Shown: positions 21,996 to 32,972 of the stretch, piece by piece
Position numbering within the stretch: position 1 is the first letter of the stretch
Layout: each line of letters starts with the position of its first letter
Assembly: GCF_001540865.1 (NCBI RefSeq)
Contig: NW_017893421.1
Span: 16,665-80,664, forward strand
Source: Ananas comosus
Lineage: Eukaryota; Streptophyta; Magnoliopsida; Poales; Bromeliaceae
Direction: 5' to 3'
DNA length: 64,000 nt
Program-made: the position numbers and the translations under genes
The notes under the pieces: model-generated
Seen by the model: the letters and a program-made list of their open reading frames with translations, nothing else
What the model was told of the DNA's origin: nothing
The model's database searches: none

Positions 21996-22700
21996 ACCAG
22001 CAGTAGCAGCAGCAGCTGGGTGGCAGCAAGGTGTTTTTGGTCTTTTCTCATCTCAAACTTTTCCCTAACACCCCAGCTCGACTCCAGCATATAGCTAAGG
22101 GGTGTTAGAGCTCTGAGGATCAGGTTGGGGATTTCTCTCACTTTCTCTCTCCAGGATTTCTCTCTCTCTACCAGGAAATCAATAGTTTGAGCTAGAAATC
22201 TTCTTCTTGCTTGATATTAGCTTGTTGGGAGTACTTTGGAGGTGTTATTGATGGAAGAAGAAGGAGTTTGAGGAGTATTTCGCAGCTCCCTTGCAGCAGG
22301 TAGCTGAGTGGAGGGTTGCTAAGGTAAACAACTAAACTACTTTTAATAGAAAGTGTTAGTAGTAAGATTGAAGGCTGATTTTGGGGTTCTTGTTCCAGCT
22401 AGGTGAGAGGAAGAAGTGTGACTGTTGCAGGGTGTTTTATGGTACCCTAACTCAGTTAAAACTGAGTTACAAACTGAGAAGATCAGGTAGTTAATTTCTT
22501 CCCTGTTTGAGCATAATATAGTGTATACTTATGCAACCTTAGAAGCTGTTTCGCAGCAGGGAACTTGAACTCTGCATATTTTGAGGACATGTAATTGATC
22601 CTAAGCTAAAGAGAAGTTGAAGGGAGATTAGAAAGGTAAATGCTTCACCATTTGTCTTATACTTGTACTCTAATAGGTTTCTATGTGAGGTTATGATGCA

Positions 22701-22880
22701 GTTTAGAATCCTACTTCAGCAGCAGCTTGGAAACCCCTTTGAGCTGATTACAATGGTAGTTGTGGATGGATTTGAAGTACTTCAATCTAAGTTTAGAATC
22801 CTACTTCAGCAGCAGCTTGAAAACCCCTTTGAGCTGATTACAATGGTAGTTGTGGATGGATTTGAAGTACTCCAACCTAA
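22701..22880 (+). repeat. Perfect-length 90-bp tandem duplication
   Basis: 22701-22790 is repeated at 22791-22880 with a few substitutions (starting GTTTAGAATCCTACTTCAGC). The period is divisible by three, which leaves a 127-residue frame open at 22663-23046, but nothing else supports coding. It lies within the gamma-3 LTR. Confidence 0.9.
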
Positions 22881-23058
22881 GTTAAAAGGGAGGGTTAGCC
22901 CTAGTTTAGACTTAGGTGAGAACTTTGCTGAAATTGGATATTTAGTAATAGCTTTAAAGCTGTTTTTAAGGCTAACTCGCAGCAGTTCGCAGCAGGATTG
23001 CGACAAACTATTGGATAGCTCTCGGCTGGTGGTAGAAGGCTTGTGAAGCTGAAATTGA

Positions 23059-23572
23059 CACTACAAGAGAATTAGGTTATAGGGACACATGTTTGGGACA
23101 CTTTTGTGTAAGTGTCTCATTTATGCCAAAATTTTTTAAAAAATCTATTAATACCTAAATATAAGGTCCAACCAACCAAAATAAAAGGTTATTCTACTCA
23201 ACCCACCCTACCTAGCCCATTCGGCCCGATTTCAAACAGAAAAAAAAAAATAAAGAAAAATCGATTACCATCTCCCCTTCTCCCCTCACTCAATCTACTG
23301 AAATCCTAGACGAAGAGCCCTTACCTCTCCTCCTCCTCCGCCACCGCAGTAAACGAGGTAGAGTTTCGATGGTTGCTAAATGGTTAAATAAGTGTTGGTA
23401 AATTAGCAGCACTCCTTTTAGGTTATACCGACACTCTTTAACTGTCACTATATACCTAGCGACCCCACATATAGCAACACTTTTTAAAAGTGTTGGTAAT
23501 TTTGCTAGCAACACTTTTTTTGACCTATACCGACATTAAAAAGTGTCGCTATATACCGTTTTTGTTGTAGTG
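23059..23572. mobile_element. CACTA-type MITE
   Basis: It starts CACTACAAGAGAATTAGG and ends CCGTTTTTGTTGTAGTG, giving CACTACAA/TTGTAGTG termini. It is flanked by the 3-bp duplication TGA (23056-23058 and 23573-23575), as expected for CACTA (En/Spm) transposition. It is 514 bp long with no transposase. Subterminal motifs recur in both orientations: GTGTCGCTATATA, AGTGTTGGTAA, TATACCGACACT. A non-autonomous CACTA derivative is the best reading. Confidence 0.85.
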
Positions 23573-26439
23573 TGAATACCTTAACCTTAACTAAACCAGG
23601 GTACAACTACAGTATTGAACAAGATGAAATTCTACCTCTTTGAAGTGGTAATATGATAGAATTACATAGAAACTGATCGATACTCCTAGCTGATTTGGGA
23701 TTGGTTGCTAGGGTACTTGGAGTGCAGTGAATACTTGTACTTACAAGTTCAACCAGAGTCGTTGATTATTGGTGGGTCGGACCTTTCCGAAATGAGTGAA
23801 TTCCCTCTATATCTCCTTTGACATTATGAGTGAACATATTACATGCTTATGTGAACCTATGTGTATTTGAAGGAATTGAGACACGCATCCATGTGCATAC
23901 CATATCGGATATAATAGCATCTCTATGCAGTAGAGAATGAATTATGAAATAGCCTATTTCCCATAGATCATTTGCTCTATTCTCATGTATCCATGTTATT
24001 AGTAGCTTATACCAACAAGATAAGCAGGATATTATTCAAGAGGGAGGAATTGTAAAACTAGGAGTAATATTTAGCCCTATTGAACAACCAGGAAATGATG
24101 TACTTGAGATGAAAGCATGCAATTCTATGTTGTAGACATAGTGCTTGAACTCTTAGTCTATCCTATATAATGAGGTTATTAATACATTCAGGTGGAATCA
24201 TGCAAGAGTATATGTTGGACATTGTTTTACTCGTGTTGACTAGTATACTATTGTTTTCAACTGATCAAATTAGCATGAACTTTGTGTTTTGGAATATGAT
24301 CTAATTAAGTGATCAGAACTTGGCATGGTGATATAATATGAATGTACCTTGTTAAATATAATATAGTGGAATGACTAGAATAACCATCATGTATACTAGT
24401 AAGATCAAACCAAAGTATTTGCATGTGACTTATTTACTCCAAGTGGTGAAGGCTTAAGTGGAACTTTAAAATATGTGCCATGAGTCATTTAAACCTAGAA
24501 TGAGTCATTGAATATGGCCTTAGCAAACCACTTTTCTTATGTATAGGGAGTAGTGAGAGGACTCTATGTGAATATGTGTGGGTGTAGCCCATCATGATGT
24601 TAAGTTTATAAATATTCAGGTTATACCAGCTATTGGTCAAAATATGTCAACAAGTAGTTGATAGTGACGTGTGGTTTGGGTACTACAGTGTCGACCTTGC
24701 GTCGAATTGAGATTCCATGTTAGAGACGTAATGGAATTGTGATACTTGTGCTATGGATTACAGCTTGCATGCCATTATGCTCTTTCGCACACGCTTGTGG
24801 GGAGTCGCACCCCCCAAGCCAGCACTCCGGAGTAGCTTAGCGACAGATTGCTCGCTTATGTACAAAGTGAGCGCCGAAGTGGATTGCCGTGGGTAGTGTT
24901 AACTTCCACGGGGCCATTAGGCACGGTGCGGCTATGACTTCACCCTGTGTAAGTCTATTGTGAATTGGGCCATGATGAGTCACTTTAACCTTAGATGAAT
25001 ATAGTAGTAAGAATACTTTATGTCATGGGTTGAGTAAACTTAATAATGAACAAGCTAGAAAGTTAACATCCTAATTAGTTAGTAGCATAGTGACAGTATG
25101 GTTACATTGTTACCCATGTAAGTAGTATCTATATAACATCATCAGTTAGTTCAATGATAATGGGAATCATTGCATATAGCCTAGCATATGGGTATTCAAA
25201 TTGTCAGCTAACATGAATGATAGAACTTAGCATGCTAAACTAGTATTCAACCTGTTGATTTATATATATATTTATTCTGAGCAAATGTCATGATTAATTT
25301 ATTTCAATACTTGTTACACTTACTTGCTTAATTATTGCTATTTACTCATGCCACAGTTGACCTAGTGGTGTACATCGCCACTCTCGGCGGCCTACCCACT
25401 GGGAACTATTGTTTAATAGTTCTCACACCCTCTTTGTTATTGCTTTTACAGAGCCTTCCACAGCGGGAAAGGCTAGGGTTTCTGGCGAGGGGTCAGCGGC
25501 TAGCTAGGGCCATCCTGACGCTAAATAGACAAAACCTTTACCAGTTTATGTAGTTTAGTTCAGTAATGTATATTGAGATCATGTAAATCGTATTTTGTTT
25601 TTATCTGTTGTAATAAAAATGTGGATTGTATAAGTTTAAACTCTTAGTTGTGCTCTTATTACTTAGTTAAGTTAAGATTTTGTTGTGTTACATTACTCCC
25701 TTTGTAGACGCCTGGTGTACATCATGTAGTTTAGTGTACACGGCGGGTCTGTGCACGTTACTGCGAACTTCCGCTGAAGTCCAGGACGTGACACTATTTG
25801 TGTAATAGAAGCCTTTCTTCATCCCTTCCCTCAGCCGAGCACCATCACACGCACACTCTTGGGTGCTAGTGAGAGAAACTCTTCTTTCTCTCTCTAGATA
25901 TCTCTCTCCTCTCTCTAGATCTCTCTCTCAAATTCGCGGCGTTGGCAGAGAGCGAGCTTGGGAATGTGTTCGGAGCGTCAGATCGGGCCTTCATGCGTCT
26001 GGTTGAGCGGCATGCTTCCTTCTCGGCGTTCGCATTTTGGTAAACTTTTGGGATTTGGTTTAATCCTTAATGCCTAGTGTTCTAGTAGTCTCTAAAGTAA
26101 TTCTAGCATGTTTCTCCATGAGATTTTGGGATATTTGGAGCATTTGTAGAGGCTAGGGTTGAAATGAGGGTTTTGAGTAAATGAGGGTTTTGATCTATAA
26201 TAACTCTATTATTCTCTAATTGAAGGTTAGAGATGAACCCTTGATGACTCAAAGTTGAGAATCGACGAGTGTTCAGCGATCAATTGCTAGTTCGAGCCGA
26301 ACCGGATCACATGTGTCGCGAGAGGCCGAATGCAAGTGACTACAAGCAATCGGAGAGCGCTTCGAGGTGGATTGTGCTCTACCGAAGCGATTAGGTCACT
26401 TCCATGCCAAAGTGGAGTATAGTTGTATTATTGATGCAT

Positions 26440-27440
26440 ATAATGGTAGTTGATTGCAAAGTAAATAATGGCATGAGCTAAACGCTAAATGAATGTATAA
26501 GGTATATGCTAATAATGAATGCATGCGATAGATGCTAATAAATGCATGAGATTTACGTTAATCAAGAATGCATGTGGTAGAGGGTAAAGAATGAATGAGA
26601 TGCTAAGTATTAACTACCATTTGATGATAAAGTATATGCATGTTGACATATTGTAGCATGAGCTAAATACTAAATAAGATGAGCTAGATGCATGAGTTAA
26701 ATGCTAAGGTGAATGCAAGAGTTAGATTCTAATTGTAAATGCATAAGATGTATGCTAAATGAATGCATGAATTAAATGCTAAAAGAATGCATGATTGAGA
26801 TAGATGCTAATTGTAAATGCATAAGGTATGTGCTAAATGAATCCATGGACTAAATGCTAAATGAATGTATAACATGTGTGCTAGTAATGAGTGTATGTAA
26901 TGGTAGTCCAAATTGTAAATGCTACATGAGTTATATACCAAATGTATATTGACTACCATCATGATAAGAACATAGGCATGTGTAGGAAATGCTAAAGAAC
27001 ACATGTATGTTGACATAATGTGAAAATATGCTAGATTCATATGAAAGGAAACTTGGGTCGATAACTCTAGGTTGATAGAGAACTCGACATTGGAAAGCAA
27101 GGATATGTAAACTGCATCCTAGGTATGGACAACTAGGAAAGTAAGTACATTGAGTGGCATGTTAATTAATAATCCTGAGTGTGAATAACTAGGATGACAA
27201 GTATTGTGAATGGCATTGGAATCTAGTGTCATTGAACATAGGTAATTATGAGTGGCATTAAACCTAATGTATTAAACCAAGGTTGAGAATTGAACCTAGT
27301 GTCAAGTAAACCTAGGTTATAAATATAGTGACATTGAACCTAGAGTCAAATGAACCTAGATAGCAAAGGACAATGAACCTAGTGTTGTAGAACCTAGGCT
27401 ATGAGTATAGTGGCATTGGACCTAATGTTATTAAACTTAG
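26440..27440. repeat. Degenerate ATGCATG..TAAATGCTAA and CCTAG repeats in gamma-2
   Basis: From 26440 to about 27010 the sequence is made of variants of AATGCATGAGTTAAATGCTAA roughly every 25-35 bp. From 27100 to 27440 it is variants of AACCTAGTGTCATTGAACCTAGGT. It is the reverse-complement counterpart of the field in gamma-1. It looks like a satellite-like expansion inside the LTR and has no coding signal. Confidence 0.6.
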
Positions 27441-27565
27441 GTTGAGTGATGACTTGGACCAAGATAGGTCGACATTATAGGGTGAGACCAACCCTTGAGC
27501 TAAGTAAAGTGGATTCCGAAATCCCGACTGCGAGTGCAGCGGCTGCTAATGCAGCATGTGAGCTG

Positions 27566-27735
27566 GCCGCAGGTGTATGTGGCACGTTCCTTTCCCACCG
27601 GAAGAACTTTGAGAATTGTGATTCAGCAAGAACCATGAGCGCTAGGGTGTATGTGGCATGTTCCTCTCCCTATCGGGGATCTCGGCTGCGGGTGTATGCG
27701 GCATGTTCCTCTCCCACCGGGGGATCCCTGACCAA
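27566..27735. repeat. GC-rich GTGTATG(T/C)GGCA(C/T)GTTCC repeats
   Basis: GTGTATGTGGCACGTTCCTT, GTGTATGTGGCATGTTCCTC and GTGTATGCGGCATGTTCCTC, each followed by CCC(T/A).CGG, start near 27569, 27645 and 27689. A fourth, partial copy (GTGTACGCAGC) is at 27738. They are spaced about 44-76 bp. The 115-residue ORF across it is repeat-derived and not considered a gene. Confidence 0.65.
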
Positions 27736-28632
27736 TGGTGTACGCAGCTTTGGGCGACCCGTTGGGCGATGTGGTTTTTGGATTGAAGGCTGAGATGCAT
27801 GTGAGAGTTCCTTCACCTCGAGCCGGACAGAGCGCGGATTATCCGCAGATGATTGACTCAAGACCGAGTCGAGTGGCATAGTGTGACTAAGGTTAAATTA
27901 ACCTTAGGAAAGAATGGCAAATGAGAATAATATGGCTAAGGTGTGAATACCCTTAGTAAAGAATAAAGATTAGCTTAGAATAAAGAATGGCTACGAATAG
28001 AGAGTGGCTAATAATAAAGAATGTTAAAAAATAAAGAATTGCAAGTAGTAAAGAATAACAAGTGACAAAGAATTGCTAATAACATAATGAATGGCAAATA
28101 ATAGAGAGTAGAACCAATTAATCTACTTGCATGAGTTGCATGATTTGCATATTGCATATTATGAGGCATGAACATGATAATTGTTAGTTGCATAAATTAT
28201 ATATCTGTGGATATTTGTTGGACTAACATGTTTGCAGTGCCTCCTTTGGAACTGGTGGGTCGAGCTCTTCCCTTGGGTGGCCGTACCCACTGGGAACTAT
28301 GGACAATAGTTCTCACCCCCGTGTTGTTTTTGGGGGTTACAGGTTCACATGTGAGCGGCGCGGCGGCGCTAGGAAAAGGCGTAGCTCCGTAGTTAGCGCC
28401 CTACCACCGAGACCAGAGATGGCAGCACCCTGAGTCTGTTAAGTCTCGTGTGTTGGCAAGTTTTGTGGATTGAGTCTGAGTCTTGAAGGATCGGTGCGTA
28501 TCGTCGAAGATCGAAGAATCCAAGATTTCGAAGAAATCGAAAAATAACTCACGACGTGAATCACGACGCTCAAGTAAGTTTGTAATTCTTGGTATGGTGA
28601 TTCATACTTAGTTGTAGGCATTAGAATCATAA

Positions 28633-31600
28633 TGTAATGCACTGAGAATTTACCTCGAGCTAATTGTGATCAAGTGGTCACAATAATGCTAAAATGCAAA
28701 TTAAGCATATTTAAACTTAATTAGCAGCTTGTGATCTGTCATTGACATATTTTGGAAGTGTGGGAATATATATAAGAATGGAATCAAAGTGGCAAAAGAA
28801 CTCCAATTGCCGAAGTAACTTTAATGCTGAAATTTTTGGGTCAATTTGATCAAAAATGGTCAAATTGATGCCAAATTTGAAATGAACTGCTTCCAAATTA
28901 ATCCGATAACTTGTAGAGGTATACTAGAGTAATGTGGAAGTGTTCGAGTGGCATAGAAGAGAATTTGGTGTGCAAAAGACCTCCAAATGGCTGCTGCGGC
29001 TGGAGTGCTGAGATTTGGAATTAACTTGATCAAAAATGATCAAGTTAATGCAAATTTGGAAATGAAATGCTTCCAAAGTAATTTGATAGCTTGGGATGTT
29101 CATTTGGAGTGTTCTTGAAGTGTTGGAAGGAAATTAGAATGGATTAGAAGTGCGAAATAAGGAATCGAAGCAGCTGCTGATGTTGCTGCTGCTGATGCTG
29201 CTGCTGCTGTTCTGTACCGGTACACATTCTTGTACCGGTACAGCAATGGCGGGCTGGGGCTGATTGCAATGCAATTTTAGTGTTTTGAGGGGCTAAACTG
29301 CAATTTTTCGAGCTTATCATCTCACCCTAGTGGAAATACACCTGTCTAAAGCAGAATTCTCATTTCCCTTCTCTTCTCTATCTCTTTTCTTATCCCTTTT
29401 CTCTCTACGTAAAGAGAGGGTTGAGGGGATATTGGAGTTGGCAGCTTGGAGGGTTGTGAGCTGAGAAGAAAATCTAATGCAGACAGGAATTTCTATTGTA
29501 GGAATTGCTGAACCACTTGACTAGAGCATCTAAATTAAGCTTGTGGAGCTTCCGAGTTGGGGCTACAGCTGAAGAATACAAAGCTGAAATTGTTGGTGCT
29601 GTTGGAGCAGCAGAGAAGGCTTTCAAAGCTGAAAGTAACCTGGGGAAGGTCTCTAATTAAGGTAGGTTGATTAATACTTAATTTTAAGTTGAGTTAATTG
29701 CCTTCGAAGTGAGCTAAATTGGGAATCCTTGTTGCTAGTGCATGTTATCCTGGAAGCAAGCTGAATTAAACCTTCAAGTTGGAGTTTTTAGCAGAGAAGA
29801 GCTAATTGGAGTTGCTAAATCATCTGGAATAATATCTAATCAAGGTAAATTTGATTAGTGTTTCTTCCTAGATAGGTTAACCACTTGGAAAAGATGTTGA
29901 TATGGGTTTGGTGTTGACAGCTTGAGAGATTGGTGTTGTTGATGCAGCCGAAATGCAAAGGTGGATCATTTGATGCAGTGAATGAGTTAATTCAGCATCC
30001 AATTGAGGTAAGGTCATTTCATATGGGATTAGTCAGATTAATTGCTTTTAAATGGATCAAACTGAGAGCTTTGCTGCTGGAAATTTCAGATTGGAGCTGA
30101 AATGGTTAGAGTTATTGAGTAGTAATTCTAGTTGAGAAGAGAACCTTAAAGAAGTCCCAATTTCTAGTAATTGATACTAATTCTTGATCGATTATGATTA
30201 ATTGCTTTGAAGGTAATTCTAAGCAATTAAAGTTAATACAGGAATAGTGATTAACGGAGAATTACTCCTGGACTGCAGCAAAGGGACCAAGTGGAAGCTT
30301 CAGCTGAAGAAATCTGAAACCTAAGGAAATTAAGTGTAAACTAGAGGAGAGAAAGGACTCGGAGCATTGAGTTGTTGCTGCAGGACAGCAAGAAAGATCC
30401 TTGGATCTGAGATTAATTCGAGGAAGCTTAATCACAGGTGAGATTAAGATAGCTCTGGGTTAGTAAGTGTTAATTACTATAGAAGTATTTATAAGAGTAT
30501 GAGTGCATTTGCTGTCTAGAGCCTGATAAAGAAGCAGATTTCAGCATTAACTTAGCGTGGAAATTGATTGCTGAATGCTGAGAATGCAGCATGAGACTAA
30601 ATTTCAGCCTAATGCTGAAATCAGCATTGAGATAATATACATATATAAATGATAGTATATGCATACCTATAAATACTTGGAATTGAAAGGCTAACTTGTA
30701 AAGTATGCGATATGACTCAAGTTTAATCTCTTTTATACTTGTTTAAATGAAAAGTAAACTTGCCCAAAAGTCTAAATTGACATTCCGACAGGTCGATGAT
30801 GCGCTGATTACGGTAGAGACCGTTTTAGTTCTATTTGCATTGAGTTGCGAGAGATAGTCGTCGACGCAATTCGAGACATCGATCTTAGTTGATTGACACC
30901 ACTACAGGTGGGTGGTGCTATCCGAAGTCTTTGAATCACCTTTTATGTTTATGATATTTCATTGAGCATATTTACTTTGTAGTCATGCATTATAGGGTAG
31001 TGGCATTGTGAAAGTGATATTTGAATATGTGAATGCTTATCAATATTGAAAAAATGTGCATTTAGAATGTGGACATAGAACCCTATGAATGCATGGACTA
31101 TAACAATAGTAAACTTGGTGACATTCTAACTAGAGATTTGGTTAGTATCGAGAATTGGAATTGTAAAACTAGCATAAAAAGCTAGTTAGAGTTAAAGTGT
31201 GACATTGTCTATTGTTAAATCCTCTAAAGGAGGATCAGATCATACTCAGATAGTCTGTTTTGAGCTCGGCGGTGGTCGCTCGACCCGAGCAGTGCACTCC
31301 GGAGTTGTCACATGATGGGCTAAAGTATTTGCCCTTGGACTAAAGTATCTGTCCAGCAGACGGTTCCGTCGGGAGGCAGCTTAGGGCCCGCCAGGGATTG
31401 AGTTGGTGAGTTGCAGTTAACCAAATGGTTAGCTAGATTGATTGAGTATTATTACATTACAGCATGCATGCATATTTACAGTTTTCCTATATTGCTTTCT
31501 TCCCGCTTTGTACAGGCATTGTAGTAGTTACATGTTATAGTTGGTTACTATCTGTTTACTTCTTTTGCCTACATATGCCTGGATAGACCTAGTCGGTGAG

Positions 31601-31767
31601 TCGGCGAGGTCGGCGGCCGAACCCACTGGGAACTTTTCTGTAGTTCTCACACCACTAACCATACAGGTTCCAGTGCGAGCGGTGTAGCCGAGGATCGTGG
31701 CAAGAGCCCGGATCGACGTCTGTGTATGGGCCCGGATCGACCAAATTGGCGATAACGGGACGTGACA
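28633..31767 (+). mobile_element. Solo LTR (gamma-4) inside the 5' LTR of copy B
   Basis: It begins TGTAATGCACTGAGAATT and ends AACGGGACGTGACA, with perfect duplication CATAA at 28628-28632 and 31768-31772. Length is 3135 bp. It has two palindromes (29214-29241) preceded by a GCTGCTGATG.. trinucleotide tract (about 29170-29210), a CT-rich stretch (29370-29415), and both hairpins (31264-31305, 31628-31648). No internal coding region. Confidence 0.9.
29170..29241. repeat. CTG-type trinucleotide tract and palindrome pair
   Basis: An interrupted GCTGCTGATGCTGCTGCTGC run (29176-29210) is followed by GTACCGGTAC at 29214-29223 and 29232-29241, centres 18 bp apart. The association of a GCA/GCT-type run with the palindromes is also seen at 21996-22015. 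Confidence 0.8.
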
Positions 31768-31851
31768 CATAAAATCAAAATTTAGTGGATTAGAAAGTGC
31801 GTCGAAACTTTGCAAAACTCGAAACTGTGCAAAAACTGAAAATTGCAAAGT

Positions 31852-32052
31852 GTACCGGTACAGCATTGAAAGTGTACCGGTACAGATTGTGTTCCGGTAC
31901 AACCAGCGACATGTCACTGGTTACACTGTTTTGCAAGATTTTCTGTTCCGTCATCGTGTAACCGGTAACAACTTGAAAGTGTACCGGTACACAATGTAAA
32001 TTCTTGAAAAACTTTCTAATCCAATTCTAATTGAATCTAAAGTCTATAAATA
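31852..32052 (+). promoter_or_regulatory. Palindrome cluster and TATA box, copy B 5' LTR
   Basis: GTACCGGTAC occurs at 31852-31861 and 31874-31883 (22 bp apart), with a degenerate GTTCCGGTAC at 31891-31900, a TAACCGGTAA site near 31959-31968 and GTACCGGTAC again at 31983-31992. TATAAATA at 32045-32052 lies 52 bp further on. The same arrangement is repeated in the 3' LTR at about 41162-41363. Confidence 0.7.
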
Positions 32053-32708
32053 AGCTATTGAGGTTGTCTAACACATCAAGCATTATGAGAATACATGTTT
32101 GAGAAATCCTAGAGGCTAGGATTTCATCCAAAATCTATTTTCTACAAAAAAGCCTCTTTTAGGTCAAATCGAGAGATTGTAATTTGATATCAATATGTCG
32201 ATTTGATCTACGCTTCGCTTGGAGTTTTCTTCTCTAGTTTTCCACAACACTCTAAGCGAAGGATCACCATAGCATGATGTTTTTCATGGATAGTGTCGTG
32301 GATCCGGCGTGATTGAAGGCGTTTCGTGGATTCGGATCGGGGGCTCGTGGATTCGAGTGGCGTTCGTGGATTCAGACGTGTGCGACGTGCTTGTGGATTC
32401 GAACGTGAGGGCGTGGACAACCGGGAGGATTGCGCGAGATTCGTAAGAGGTTAAGAGAGGTCGAGTCCGTGGAATCAGTAATCACCTTGTAATCTTTTCT
32501 CTTAGTGAATTATTTTTTCGCGTGTTGGTCACGTGGGTTTTTCTCCAAGTTGGAGTTTTCCTACATAAATCTCTGTGTGATTTTTATTTTCCGCATATAT
32601 TTTTATCGCATTGAGATTTGTGGTTTTTTTGGCTATTATACCATTCACCCCCCTCTAGGTGTTAGATACAATCTAAATAGATCCTTGGGCTACCCGAAAA
32701 CTTATAAT

Positions 32709-32720
32709 TGGTATCAAAGA
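32709..32720 (+). other. Primer-binding site of copy B
   Basis: TGGTATCAAAGA lies three bases after the LTR end. It matches the start of the plant initiator-Met tRNA complement TGGTATCAGAGC with two changes. Copy C has an unaltered counterpart at 57118-57129. Confidence 0.75.
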
Positions 32721-32972
32721 GGGATTTAGATAAATTGATATCTAATGGCCGAAGGCAGTAACATTAATCGACCACCGCTCTTCGATGGGACGAATTATGC
32801 CTATTAGAAAGTTCGCATGAGAGCTTTTCTATTTGCAATCGATGAGCGGGTTTGGCAAGCAATCGTATTCGGATGGAAACATCCTACCGAAGTTGTCGAT
32901 AATGCTACCGTTCCAAAACCACGGAACAAGTGGACCAAAGATGAGAACGAGTCATCATCGTTTAACAGCAAG

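Larger units (their letters stand above)
21608..25793 (+). mobile_element. Solo LTR (gamma-3) nested in gamma-2
   Basis: It begins TGTAATACACTGAACT and ends CCAGGACGTGACA, with perfect duplication CTATT at 21603-21607 and 25794-25798. Length is 4186 bp, or about 3669 bp without the CACTA-type element inside it. It has three palindromes (21939-21995), a CT-rich segment (22139-22170), a 90-bp tandem duplication (22701-22880) and both hairpins (24794-24834, 25401-25424). No gag or pol. Confidence 0.88.
28438..32706 (+). repeat. 5' LTR of copy B, split by solo LTR gamma-4
   Basis: It begins TGTTAAGTCTCGTGTGTTGG and ends AAAACTTATA (CA mutated to TA), where the 3' LTR has AAAACTTACA. The pieces are 28438-28632 and 31773-32706, about 1129 bp. 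The outer piece ends ...GAATCATAA and resumes CATAAAATCAAA; the intact 3' LTR reads GAATCATAAAATCAAA at 41082-41097, proving the nested insertion. TATAAATA is at 32045-32052. Confidence 0.88.

Noticed and set aside
22663..23046. 127-residue ORF on the plus strand in gamma-3
   Set aside because: It is open only because of a 90-bp tandem duplication; no similarity to any protein I know, no upstream context, and it lies inside a solo LTR.
21107..25793. A single 4.7-kb solo LTR ending GACGTGACA
   Set aside because: The two ends have no matching duplication. Separate perfect duplications CTATT (21603/25794) and TAGCC (21102/42332) show one LTR inside another.
27446..27793. 115-residue ORF on the plus strand
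   Set aside because: It lies over the GC-rich tandem repeats of the gamma-2 LTR; the peptide is made of the repeat unit (ACSSP..GS).
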